64,000 bases of DNA, from NCBI RefSeq assembly GCF_028369105.1, contig NZ_JAQNDO010000001.1, positions 682,001 through 746,000 of the forward strand. Reading direction: 5' to 3'. The translations under genes and the position numbers were made by a program. This DNA comes from Polyangium mundeleinium (GTDB taxonomy: Bacteria; Myxococcota_A; Polyangia; Polyangiales; Polyangiaceae). The notes under the pieces were generated by a model that was not told where the DNA came from, searched no databases, and was given only the letters and a program-made list of their open reading frames with translations. Positions 17,850 to 25,960 of the stretch are shown here, piece after piece (position 1 is the stretch's first letter; each line of letters starts with the position of its first letter).

Positions 17850-19367
17850 GTGACGGTCATCTTCCCGCACCAGAAGATTCGCGACGAGGAGGACCGCTCC
17901 TTCACGTTTGCCCTCCTCGCTTGCCTCGCCGAGCCTGATCTCCCCGAGGACGAGCGCCACGAGATTGCCGATACGCTCGAACGCCTCGACGACCCCCGGG
18001 CCGAGCCTCGGCTCCTCGAATGGCTCCAGGATCGCGCGGCCCCTCCGCCCGTGCGTGAAGCAGCGAGTTCGATCCTCCGCTCGGCCGGCGCCCAAAATCG
18101 ATCCCAGCTCGCTGCGATGCTCCGCGACGGCGATTCCCTCGTGCAGCGGTATGCCGTCCTCGGCATGGATCACCGCCATGCCGACTTCCTCGAACCCCTC
18201 GCGCGGGATCCCGGACATCCGCTCCACCGCGAGGCCATCCAGGCCGTGGAATGGGGATTCGAGGAACCGCGTTTCCAGGTACTCAAGATCGCGGCGCTCT
18301 CGCACCCGGACCCGAGCCTACGCGAGACCGCGGCGAACGTGCTCCTCTGGGACGAACCCGTGGCTGCCGAGGAGCCCTTGCTCGCTGCGCTCGACGATAC
18401 GGAGGAGCGCGTCGCCGCCTCCGCGGCCAATACCCTCCAGTATTATCCGACCCGCCGCACCCTCGCGCGTCTCGCCGAGCTTTCGGCGCGCGAGGGAAAA
18501 CTCGGCGAGGTGATCAGGTCCAGTTTCGATGACCTGCGCGCGCGGTTTCAATACGACCTGAAGGAGGCCGAGGGCGCCGAACGCGAGGCGCTCCTCGCCT
18601 GGATGCAGCCGGTCTGGTCGGTCCTCGCATTCACCGACGACGAGATATGCCACGAGCCACCGGAGTCGTTCGTCCGAACGAACCCCGTGCATGATATCGT
18701 CACGGCGGACGAACTCCTCTCGTCGCTCTCCCACGCCGACGGCCCCTGGGCCGAAAAGAAGCGCCGCCTCCGGAGTGCCGACCCGGCAGCCTTTTCCCCT
18801 TCCGACATCGAACGCCTCACACCGTTCGTCACGACGCACCCCGATCCGGACGTCCGCGACGAGGGCGCGCGGCTCCTCGCGGCGTGGAATCGGTACGACG
18901 AGCTCTTCGCTCTGCTCGACGACCCGCGCTTCCACATCTCGAAGACCGCAATGTATTACCTCGGCAAAACGACGCCGAACGCGCTCGTCGCCGAGCGCGC
19001 GTTTCGCCACATCTTCGATCCGCGCACCACGACCACCCACGCCTACGAGACCCTCGAAACCTACGTCGCCCACACGCCAGCCGAGGAGGCGATTCTTCGC
19101 CTCGCCAAACTCGCCGCCCACGACGAGCGCGAGACCCTCCGCCTCCACGCGATCTACGCCCTCACGAGGCTCGACGCCGCCCGCGCGATCGCGCCGCTCC
19201 TCTCGCTCCTCGAAGCCCCGCCCCTCAAGACGTGGTCCGTCCACGTCGCCCTCCTCGAAGCTTGCCGCACGCTCGGCCTCGCCCCCCACGGGCTCGACGC
19301 GCTCCGCGAGCTCGACAACCTCAACGTACAGCAAGCAATCGCCCGGATCGGTCGCCCTTCGTCTTGA
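17850..19367 (+). CDS. HEAT-repeat protein
   Basis: 505 residues from GTG 17850. The protein is a run of HEAT/PBS-lyase-type hairpins (for example DPSLRETAANVLLWDE, EERVAASAANTLQYYP, DPDVRDEGARLLAAW and ETLRLHAIYALTRL). There is no signal peptide or catalytic motif, so it is probably a cytoplasmic binding scaffold. No ribosome site precedes the GTG; instead TACGCT at 17837-17842 lies seven bases upstream, so the mRNA may be leaderless. Its TGA overlaps a possible TTG start of the YqiJ-like gene, placing it first in a run with YqiJ-like, flotillin and pore-like genes. Confidence 0.85.
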   Translation: MTVIFPHQKIRDEEDRSFTFALLACLAEPDLPEDERHEIADTLERLDDPRAEPRLLEWLQDRAAPPPVREAASSILRSAGAQNRSQLAAMLRDGDSLVQRYAVLGMDHRHADFLEPLARDPGHPLHREAIQAVEWGFEEPRFQVLKIAALSHPDPSLRETAANVLLWDEPVAAEEPLLAALDDTEERVAASAANTLQYYPTRRTLARLAELSAREGKLGEVIRSSFDDLRARFQYDLKEAEGAEREALLAWMQPVWSVLAFTDDEICHEPPESFVRTNPVHDIVTADELLSSLSHADGPWAEKKRRLRSADPAAFSPSDIERLTPFVTTHPDPDVRDEGARLLAAWNRYDELFALLDDPRFHISKTAMYYLGKTTPNALVAERAFRHIFDPRTTTTHAYETLETYVAHTPAEEAILRLAKLAAHDERETLRLHAIYALTRLDAARAIAPLLSLLEAPPLKTWSVHVALLEACRTLGLAPHGLDALRELDNLNVQQAIARIGRPSS

Positions 19368-19408
19368 CCCCGCACCGCAGCGACCACACCATCCTGCGCC
19401 AAGCCCCC

Positions 19409-20233
19409 TTGGACTTCCTCCAATCCCTCTTCGTCTGGGCGAACCTTCCTTACGCAATCGTATTCACGGTCGCGATCCTCTTCGCGCTCCTGCAAATGAC
19501 CGGCGTCCTCGGCCTGCTCGTCGGCGGCTCCGATCACGACGCCGACGCGGATGCCGATCACGATGCGGACGTCGACGCCGATCACGACCTCGACGCGGAC
19601 GCGGACGCCGATCACGACCACGATCACGACGCCGACCACGACCACGACGCGAGCCTCGGCGGCAAGATCCTCGTCGATCTCGGCGCGGGCCGCGTCCCGT
19701 TTTCGGTTCTCTGGCAGACCTTCGCCGTCACGTTCGGCATCACCGGCCTCGCGCTCAACACCCTTTATTTCGGCCGCGCCGGCGCCCTCGCGTCCTCGAC
19801 CCTCGCGTTCAGCCTGCCCGCTTCGCTCCTCGTCGCTTACCTCGTCACGCGCACCGCCTCGCGCCTCCTCGGCAAGGTCGTCGCGCCGTCCGGCGAGGAA
19901 GCCACGAGTCGCAGGAACCTCGTGGGCTGCTCGGGTGTCGTCATCTCGACCCGCGTCACCAGTGAATTCGGCGAGATTCGTGCCAAGGACCGGGCGGGGC
20001 ATTTCGTGCACGTCATCTGCCGCATTCGTGAGGGCGAACCCGTCCTCGGCGCCGGCCGCGAGGTGGTCATCGTCGATTACGACAGCAAGGACGGTCGCAT
20101 CTTCGTCGCGCCCCTCGACGACGACGCGCCGCCCGCGCCCGCGCTCCGCATCGCGGGCGATACGCGGGCCGAAAGCGAAGCAGAGGCAGAAGCGGAAGCC
20201 TCGGAAACGAAAGCTAAAACCCGAGCGCTTTGA
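19409..20233 (+). CDS. YqiJ/NfeD-like membrane protein with His/Asp-rich loop
   Basis: About 274 residues from TTG 19409 (MDFLQSLFVWANLPYAIVFT), or 289 from TTG 19364, which overlaps the upstream TGA; neither has a good ribosome site, and the shorter form begins just before the first membrane helix. Layout is one helix, a roughly 40-residue loop made almost only of Asp, His and Ala (19532-19648), two further helices, then an OB-fold-like domain (LVGCSGVVISTRVTSEFGEI...GREVVIVDYD) and an acidic tail. This is the architecture of E. coli YqiJ, which is encoded beside flotillin YqiK; here too a flotillin gene follows. The loop looks metal-binding. Confidence 0.8.
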   Translation: MDFLQSLFVWANLPYAIVFTVAILFALLQMTGVLGLLVGGSDHDADADADHDADVDADHDLDADADADHDHDHDADHDHDASLGGKILVDLGAGRVPFSVLWQTFAVTFGITGLALNTLYFGRAGALASSTLAFSLPASLLVAYLVTRTASRLLGKVVAPSGEEATSRRNLVGCSGVVISTRVTSEFGEIRAKDRAGHFVHVICRIREGEPVLGAGREVVIVDYDSKDGRIFVAPLDDDAPPAPALRIAGDTRAESEAEAEAEASETKAKTRAL

Positions 20234-20332
20234 GCGAGCGAGCGCGTTCTCCCTTGCCACGGCCCCCTGCGAGGCGGTCTCATCGACCGGCCGCGTTCGC
20301 GGTGGAGCTTTTTCGATCGGAGCATCCGAGCC

Positions 20333-22507
20333 ATGCCGCAGCTCTTCCAGAAACCCGAGTTTCAATTGTTCGCCCTCGGAACGGGCGGTATCCTGGTCCT
20401 CCTCGTCGCCTTCTTCGTCACCCTGGCGAAGTTTTATCGACGTTGTGGTGCGGACGAGGCCCTCGTCCGCACCGGCGCTGGCGGCAACAAGGTCGTGATC
20501 GGCGGCGGTATCACCGTCTATCCGATCCTCCACCAGCTCCTGCGCGTCTCGCTCCACTCGATCAAGCTCTCCGTCGAGCGCTCGGGCAAGAACGCCCTCG
20601 TCACGCGGGACAAGATCAAGGCCAACGTCACGACCGAGCTCTACATCAAGGTCGAGCCCATCGCCGAGGACGTCCTCGCCGCCGCGCGCTCGTTCGGCGA
20701 GCGAAACTTCGACGAGCAGGCCATCGGCGACCTCATCGAGGGCAAGTTGACCGACGCCCTCCGCTCCGTCTCGGCGAACCAGACCTTCATGGAGCTGCAC
20801 GGCCAGCGCAAGCAGTTCGCCGAGCACATCCAGAGCACGCTCTCCGACGAGCTCAAGAAAAACGGCCTCACGCTGGAGAACGTCTCGATCACCGCGCTCG
20901 CGATGGTGCCCGTGAAAGAGCTCGATCCGCAGGACGTCTTCGACGCCGAGGGCCTTCGCGCCATCACCGACAGCGTCCAGTCGAACGCCGAGCAGACCAC
21001 GAAGATCCAGCGCGAAAAAGAGCTCGCCATCCAGCTCACGAACGCCGAGGCGAAGAAACGCGCCCTCACGATCGAGCAGGATCAGAAGCAAGCCGAGGCC
21101 GACCAGGCCCGCCGCGTCTCCGAATACGCCGCCACGCAGAAGGCCGAGACCGCGAAGGCCGTCTACATCCAGGAGCAGGCCCAGGAGCTCGCCGCGCTCG
21201 AAAAACGCAAAGCCACCGAGACCGCGCGTATCCAGCAGGAGCAAGCGATCGCCGTCGCCGAGGCCGCGCGCCAGCGAGGCCAGCGCGAGGCGCAGATCGC
21301 CGCGGAAAAGGCGCAGCAGGCCGCCGAAATCGCCAAGCAGCGCGAGATCGAGGCCTCGATGATCGAGAAGGAAAAGGTCGTCCAGGCCGCCGAGGTCGAT
21401 CGGCAGAAGGCCCTCGAAACGGCCTCGATCGACAAGCAAAAGGCCGTCGAGAGCGCCGAGATCGTCAAGCAGCAGGCCGTCGAGACCGCGCGCATCGCCA
21501 AGCAGATCGCGGTCACCCAGAGCGAAGAGCAGGCCGCGCGCGCCGCCGCCCTGAAGGCCCAGGCCGAGGCTGAGCAGCAGCAAGCGATGCAGGGCATCAT
21601 CACGGTCGAGGAGACCGCGAAGGCGAACCGCGAAAAGGCCATCGCCGTCATCAAGAGCGAAGAGGACGCGCAACGCTCGCGCATCGCCGCCGAGCGCGAG
21701 GCCTTCAAGCTCAAGCTCGAAGCCGAGACGCAGGCCGCCGCGCTCAAGGCGCACGCCGAAGGTGAAGCCGCGGTCAAACGCGCCGCGGCCGAGGGCGAGA
21801 TCGCCCGCGCACAAGGCCTCGCGCAGGCCCGCGAGCTCGAAGCGCAGGCGAGCGCCAACGTCATGCGCAAGGGCGCCGAGGCCGACGGCGACCGCGTCCG
21901 CATCTCCGCCGAGGCCAAGGCCCAAGCCGCCTCGCAGGAAGCGCAGGCCTTGATCGCCCTCGCCGAGGCCACGCGCAAGAAGGGCGAGGCCGAGGCCGAC
22001 GCCAAGCGCAAGCTCGTCGAGGCCGAGAACGCCGTCGCCACGAAGTTCCTCCTCCGCGACGTCGCCGTGAAGGCGCTCGACGTCCTGCCCGCCGTCACCC
22101 GCGAGCTCATGACCCCGGCCCGCGCCATCAGCGAGATCAAGGTCCTGCAGCTCCAGGGCACGGGCGGCGCCGCCGCGACGAACGGCGAGGGCGCCCCGAG
22201 CGCGCCCTTCGGCAACGTCGCTTCGCCCATCCTCAAGACCATCCTCGAAGCGGGCGCCGCATACCCGCTCCTTCGCGAGATGCTCGCCTTCTCGCAGGTC
22301 GATGAGCGCGGCCTCGCGGACAAGGCCCGCTCCTTCCTCGCCACGCTCCCGACCGAGCTTCGCGCCGTGATCGACAAAGACCCGGAGCTCGCGAAGAAGC
22401 TCGACGACCTCGGCGTCGCCCACGCCGCGCCCTCCGGCGCCGGCATCCAGGTCCACGAGGTCGACCCTCCGACGATCCCGCCTGCGGCCCCGGTCGCGGG
22501 CGAGTGA
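20333..22507 (+). CDS. Flotillin family protein (YqiK-like)
   Basis: 724 residues from ATG 20333 with GGAG upstream. One N-terminal membrane helix (residues 13-32) is followed by an SPFH/band-7 domain (about 40-210: CGADEALVRTGAGGNKVVIG, then LSDELKKNGLTLENVSITAL). A very long Ala/Glu/Lys/Gln coiled coil spans about 230-570, ending in a small helical C-terminal region and a Pro-rich tail. Flotillins oligomerise on the cytoplasmic membrane and organise lipid/protein microdomains. Coexpression with the upstream YqiJ-like protein is expected from the E. coli yqiJK pair. The next gene begins four bases after this stop. Confidence 0.94.
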   Translation: MPQLFQKPEFQLFALGTGGILVLLVAFFVTLAKFYRRCGADEALVRTGAGGNKVVIGGGITVYPILHQLLRVSLHSIKLSVERSGKNALVTRDKIKANVTTELYIKVEPIAEDVLAAARSFGERNFDEQAIGDLIEGKLTDALRSVSANQTFMELHGQRKQFAEHIQSTLSDELKKNGLTLENVSITALAMVPVKELDPQDVFDAEGLRAITDSVQSNAEQTTKIQREKELAIQLTNAEAKKRALTIEQDQKQAEADQARRVSEYAATQKAETAKAVYIQEQAQELAALEKRKATETARIQQEQAIAVAEAARQRGQREAQIAAEKAQQAAEIAKQREIEASMIEKEKVVQAAEVDRQKALETASIDKQKAVESAEIVKQQAVETARIAKQIAVTQSEEQAARAAALKAQAEAEQQQAMQGIITVEETAKANREKAIAVIKSEEDAQRSRIAAEREAFKLKLEAETQAAALKAHAEGEAAVKRAAAEGEIARAQGLAQARELEAQASANVMRKGAEADGDRVRISAEAKAQAASQEAQALIALAEATRKKGEAEADAKRKLVEAENAVATKFLLRDVAVKALDVLPAVTRELMTPARAISEIKVLQLQGTGGAAATNGEGAPSAPFGNVASPILKTILEAGAAYPLLREMLAFSQVDERGLADKARSFLATLPTELRAVIDKDPELAKKLDDLGVAHAAPSGAGIQVHEVDPPTIPPAAPVAGE

Positions 22508-22511
22508 ATCG

Positions 22512-23066
22512 ATGACCCCGCCTCGCCGAGATCCGGACGAAGCCGCGCTCTCTGCGCTCGCGCAGATCGCGCGTGGCCTCGTCTCGACCCCGGGCGCGCA
22601 GGGCGGCGCGCTCGGGTATGGCACGTGGAAGCAAGGTTTTCGCGAGCTCGTCCAGCGGGATCCGCTGGACACGCTCCTCGTCTCCGTGCTTGGCGGCGCT
22701 TACCTCTTTTGGCTCGCCGAGAAAGACAAGAACCCGCGGTGCCGCACGTTCTGGGACGCCGCGGTGTTCGTCTCGACCTGCCTCTCTGTCGGGTACGACA
22801 ACAAGTTCGCGCAAACTGAATCGGGCAAGGCCCTCGCCACCTTCCTCATGACGTTTGGCCCGAGCGTCGCGGCGAACGCGTTCGCCCGGCCCGCCGCCGC
22901 GCAGCAAAATTCCGTCGGACCGCCCACCAATGGGGCCGACGCGCAGGTTTCCGCCGCCACGGCGGAGTCGATCGCCCTGCAAAAGGCCATTCTCGCGCGC
23001 CTCGACACGATCCTCGCCGAGCTCCAGAGCGCCCGCCCGCCGTCCGAGCGGAACGTGCGGGGCTGA
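22512..23066 (+). CDS. Small membrane protein with degenerate K+-channel-like pore motif
   Basis: 184 residues, ATG four bases after the flotillin stop, hence the same operon. A hydrophobic segment (TLLVSVLGGAYLFWLA) is followed by WDAAVFVSTCLSVGYDNKFA and a second helix (GKALATFLMTFGPSVAANAF), the spacing of a two-helix pore domain with a reentrant loop. The would-be selectivity filter reads SVGYD rather than TVGYG, so potassium selectivity is doubtful. The C-terminal 60 residues are polar, with a short coiled-coil-like end. It may be an ion channel relative or a non-conducting membrane partner of the flotillin. Confidence 0.7.
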   Translation: MTPPRRDPDEAALSALAQIARGLVSTPGAQGGALGYGTWKQGFRELVQRDPLDTLLVSVLGGAYLFWLAEKDKNPRCRTFWDAAVFVSTCLSVGYDNKFAQTESGKALATFLMTFGPSVAANAFARPAAAQQNSVGPPTNGADAQVSAATAESIALQKAILARLDTILAELQSARPPSERNVRG

Positions 23067-23161
23067 CAGGAAATTCCGTTTCGACTATCATGAGCGGCCG
23101 CTCCCGGACCACGGGCCTTTGCCTGACCGCCGCCCGGTCCGGTTTGTCGAGGAGGACGGCC

Positions 23162-24559
23162 ATGACGTTTACTGCGACGCACGGATCCGGAAGGCATGCC
23201 ATCGTCATTGGTGGTGGTATCGCGGGCCTCTCCGCCGCGCGCGTGCTCACCGAGCATTTCGACCGCATCACCGTGCTCGAGCGCGACAAACCGCAGAGCA
23301 GCGCCGAGCACCGTGCCGGCGTCCCCCAGGCCCGGCACGTCCACATCCTGCTCGCGGGCGGTGAGCAGGCGCTGGAGGCGCTCTTCCCGGGCCTCCGCGA
23401 AGAGCTCACCAGGGCCGGGGCGCCGTGGGGCGACTATGCCGGCACATCGCTCATCAATTTCCCGATATTCCGCCTGCCGCACTCGACGAGCGGCGTCGAG
23501 GTGAGCTTCGCGAGCCGTCCGTTTCGGGAGTACACGATGCGGTGTCGGCTCGAGCGTGACGGCCGGGTCGAGTTTCGCAATGGCATCCAGGTGAAGGGCC
23601 TCGTCGGCGAGGGCCACGGGGTTTCCGGCGTCAAGGTTCGCGACAGCCGCGGCGAGGACGTCCTGCGGGCCGACTTCGTGGTCGCGGCGTGTGGCCGCGA
23701 GGGCCGGGTGGACGAATGGCTCGCGGAACTCGGCTTTCCGACGCCGCGCGAGGAGACGGTCGACGCGGCCCTGTCTTATGCGACCCGCTGGTATCGTGGC
23801 CCCCGTAGCATCTCGCGGTACAACCTCGTGGTGGACCTCCCGAGCCCCCCGGATCTGCCGCGGGGCGGAGGCTTCATGTCGTGCGAGGACGGCAAGTGGT
23901 TCGTCACGCTGATGGGCATCGCGGGCGAACGCGCGCCGCTCGACGAAGAGGGATTCAACGCATGGATCCGCAACCTGCGATTCCCCGAGGTATGGGATCT
24001 CGTGCAGAAAGCCGAGCCGGCCTCGCCGATCTACGGCTCGGCGAAGACGGAGAACCGGCACCGCCATTTCGAGGAGCTGAAGCGTTTTCCGGACCGCTTC
24101 GTGGCACTCGGCGACGCGGTCGCCTCCTTCAACCCGATGTACGGCCAGGGCATGACGATGGCGGTGCTCGGCGCGATGGAGCTCGCCTCCTGCCTTGCGG
24201 AGCAACGCGAGCGCATTGGTGGCCCGAGCCTCGTAGGTTTGTCGCGCCGATTCCAGCGACGCCTCGAGCGGGTCCTGCGCTCGGTGTGGGGAATGGCGCT
24301 CGCCGAGGATTTCCGCTGGCCGGAGACGCGGGGCGAGCGCCCTGGGGCGATGAGCCGGGTGGTGGGCAAGTACATGGACGAGCTGATGCATACCATCGCG
24401 GAGGACACGGTGGTGTTCCAGCAGTTCGTCCGGGTGCAACACCTGCTGGACCCGGTCTCGGCGCTGCTCGCGCCGGAGGTGGCGGGACGCGTGATCAAGA
24501 GGGCGACGCGGCCGATGCGCGAGGTGGTGGGAGGGCTCGTGCAGCAGGTGGGCGGGTAG
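23162..24559 (+). CDS. FAD-dependent monooxygenase / oxidoreductase
   Basis: 465 residues from ATG 23162, eight bases or so behind GAGGAGG. The frame is open upstream to 23090 but the ribosome site decides this start. The N-terminal GGGIAGLSAARVL is the FAD Rossmann motif, and GDAVASFNPMYGQGMTMAVLGA is the second FAD (GD) motif of group A flavin monooxygenases. The spacing resembles squalene-epoxidase/geranylgeranyl-reductase-like enzymes. It stands alone, between the flotillin operon and convergent rsmB. Substrate unknown; a secondary-metabolite or lipid role is possible. Confidence 0.85.
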   Translation: MTFTATHGSGRHAIVIGGGIAGLSAARVLTEHFDRITVLERDKPQSSAEHRAGVPQARHVHILLAGGEQALEALFPGLREELTRAGAPWGDYAGTSLINFPIFRLPHSTSGVEVSFASRPFREYTMRCRLERDGRVEFRNGIQVKGLVGEGHGVSGVKVRDSRGEDVLRADFVVAACGREGRVDEWLAELGFPTPREETVDAALSYATRWYRGPRSISRYNLVVDLPSPPDLPRGGGFMSCEDGKWFVTLMGIAGERAPLDEEGFNAWIRNLRFPEVWDLVQKAEPASPIYGSAKTENRHRHFEELKRFPDRFVALGDAVASFNPMYGQGMTMAVLGAMELASCLAEQRERIGGPSLVGLSRRFQRRLERVLRSVWGMALAEDFRWPETRGERPGAMSRVVGKYMDELMHTIAEDTVVFQQFVRVQHLLDPVSALLAPEVAGRVIKRATRPMREVVGGLVQQVGG

Positions 24560-24610
24560 GGGTATCGAATCCCCCTCCTATCGTGGCCTGCCCCTGAACC
24601 GCGCTGCCTG

Positions 24611-25960
24611 TCATTCCTTCCGCACCAAAAACCCCGCCACGAAATACCCATCCGTCCCCTGCACGTGTGGCAGGAGCCGGAAGCTCGTCGCCCCCTCGCC
24701 CAGAATGTCCCGCGGAAGCTCCGCCTCGATCGGCTGTTTTTCCAGCCGCACCCCCGTGCCCGACGGCTCCCCCGCGAGCCGCTCGACCACCTCCTCGGCC
24801 TCCTCCCGCAGCACGCTGCACACCGCGAAGACCAGCCGCCCCCCGTCCTTCACCCGCGTCGCCGCGTTCCGCACGATCGCAATCTGCAGTTCCGACAAAC
24901 GTTTCACGTCCTCCGCCGTCCGCCGCAGCGCGATCTCCGGCCGCCGCCGCAGCGTCCCCACGCCGGAGCACGGCGCGTCCACCAGCACCCGGTCATAATC
25001 ACGAGGCACGTCCTCGAACGCCCCCGTCCTGGCTGCCCAGTCGACCGCATATGCCGCCCGTGCTCCCCGCCCCGCCGGGCCCTCCTTCAATCGTTCGAGC
25101 TTTGCTGCATAGAGGTCCGCCGCATCGACCGCGCCCTCGGGGCCCACCTCGTCCGCGAGCAGCCACGTCTTGTTTCCTCGCCCTGCGCAGGCGTCGAGCA
25201 CCCGCTCGCCCCGCCGCGCCCCGAGCGCGAGCGCCACCACCTGCGCCCCTTCCTCCTGCACGATCCACGCGGTCCCCGCGCCCTGCAACCGCCGCACGTC
25301 TCCGGCTCCGCGCACCAGGATCGCCCGCGACGAAGCGTGCCCCTCCTCGAACGTTCCCTCCGGACAAACCTCCCGCAATCGCGTGACCCACGCCGCGCGA
25401 TCCTCCGAAAGCGCGAGCGACAAACCCAGCGGCGGCGGCACCGGCCCTGCCGCGAGATAGGCCTCCGCTGCGCTCCGCCCGAGCGACCGACGCAGCGATC
25501 CCCGGAGCCACCCCGGCGCCGACGCGCTCGCCGCCTCCAGCAGCGACGGCCGCCCCTTCGCCTCGACCTCCGCCGCGAGCTTCCGCAAAATCGCATTCGC
25601 GAACGACCCCGTCCGCACGTCCCCCTCCGCGCGGATCGCCCCGACCGCTTCGTTCACCGCGGCGAATGCCGGCACCCGATCCAGAAAGCAGATCGCATAC
25701 CCCGCCATGAGCACGTGTGCCCGCGCGATCGGCGACGGCAGGTCGAGCTTGTGTTTCGACGTCAATGCCGAAAGCCTCGCGACGAGCGCGGCTTCCGTCC
25801 GCAAAACACCATACACGAGCTCGGTCGCGAGCCCTGCGTCGCGCGGATCCATTCCGGACCGCCGCCCGAGTTCGGCGTCGAGCGCCGCGGCCGCGAACGC
25901 CTCCGCGCTCCACACCCGCGCGAGCACCCGCGCCGCGATGAGCCTTGCTTCGCTAATCAA
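24611..25960 (-). CDS. rsmB: 16S rRNA (cytosine-967 C5) methyltransferase
   Basis: 449 residues, normal for RsmB. The N-terminal NusB-like domain (RLIAARVLARV, DAGLATELVYGVLR, NAILRKLA) is joined to a SAM-dependent methyltransferase domain with LDACAGRGNKT (SAM binding), VDAPCSGVGTLRRRPE (catalytic motif with Cys) and FAVCSVLREEAEEVV (second Cys). It methylates C967 of 16S rRNA on free ribosomal RNA. The ATG overlaps the end of rseP by eight bases, so the two are cotranscribed and probably translationally coupled. It ends facing the monooxygenase gene. Confidence 0.93.
   Translation of the reverse strand: MISEARLIAARVLARVWSAEAFAAAALDAELGRRSGMDPRDAGLATELVYGVLRTEAALVARLSALTSKHKLDLPSPIARAHVLMAGYAICFLDRVPAFAAVNEAVGAIRAEGDVRTGSFANAILRKLAAEVEAKGRPSLLEAASASAPGWLRGSLRRSLGRSAAEAYLAAGPVPPPLGLSLALSEDRAAWVTRLREVCPEGTFEEGHASSRAILVRGAGDVRRLQGAGTAWIVQEEGAQVVALALGARRGERVLDACAGRGNKTWLLADEVGPEGAVDAADLYAAKLERLKEGPAGRGARAAYAVDWAARTGAFEDVPRDYDRVLVDAPCSGVGTLRRRPEIALRRTAEDVKRLSELQIAIVRNAATRVKDGGRLVFAVCSVLREEAEEVVERLAGEPSGTGVRLEKQPIEAELPRDILGEGATSFRLLPHVQGTDGYFVAGFLVRKE

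Noticed and set aside
19154-22672. 1,172-codon minus-strand frame.
   Set aside because: Antisense to the HEAT, YqiJ-like and flotillin genes; its composition mirrors the flotillin coiled coil and His/Asp loop codons read backwards.
24559-24574. GGGG-TATCGAAT-CCCC hairpin that looks like a tRNA T-arm.
   Set aside because: No acceptor, D- or anticodon arms and no CCA lie around it, and it overlaps the monooxygenase stop. At most a bidirectional terminator.
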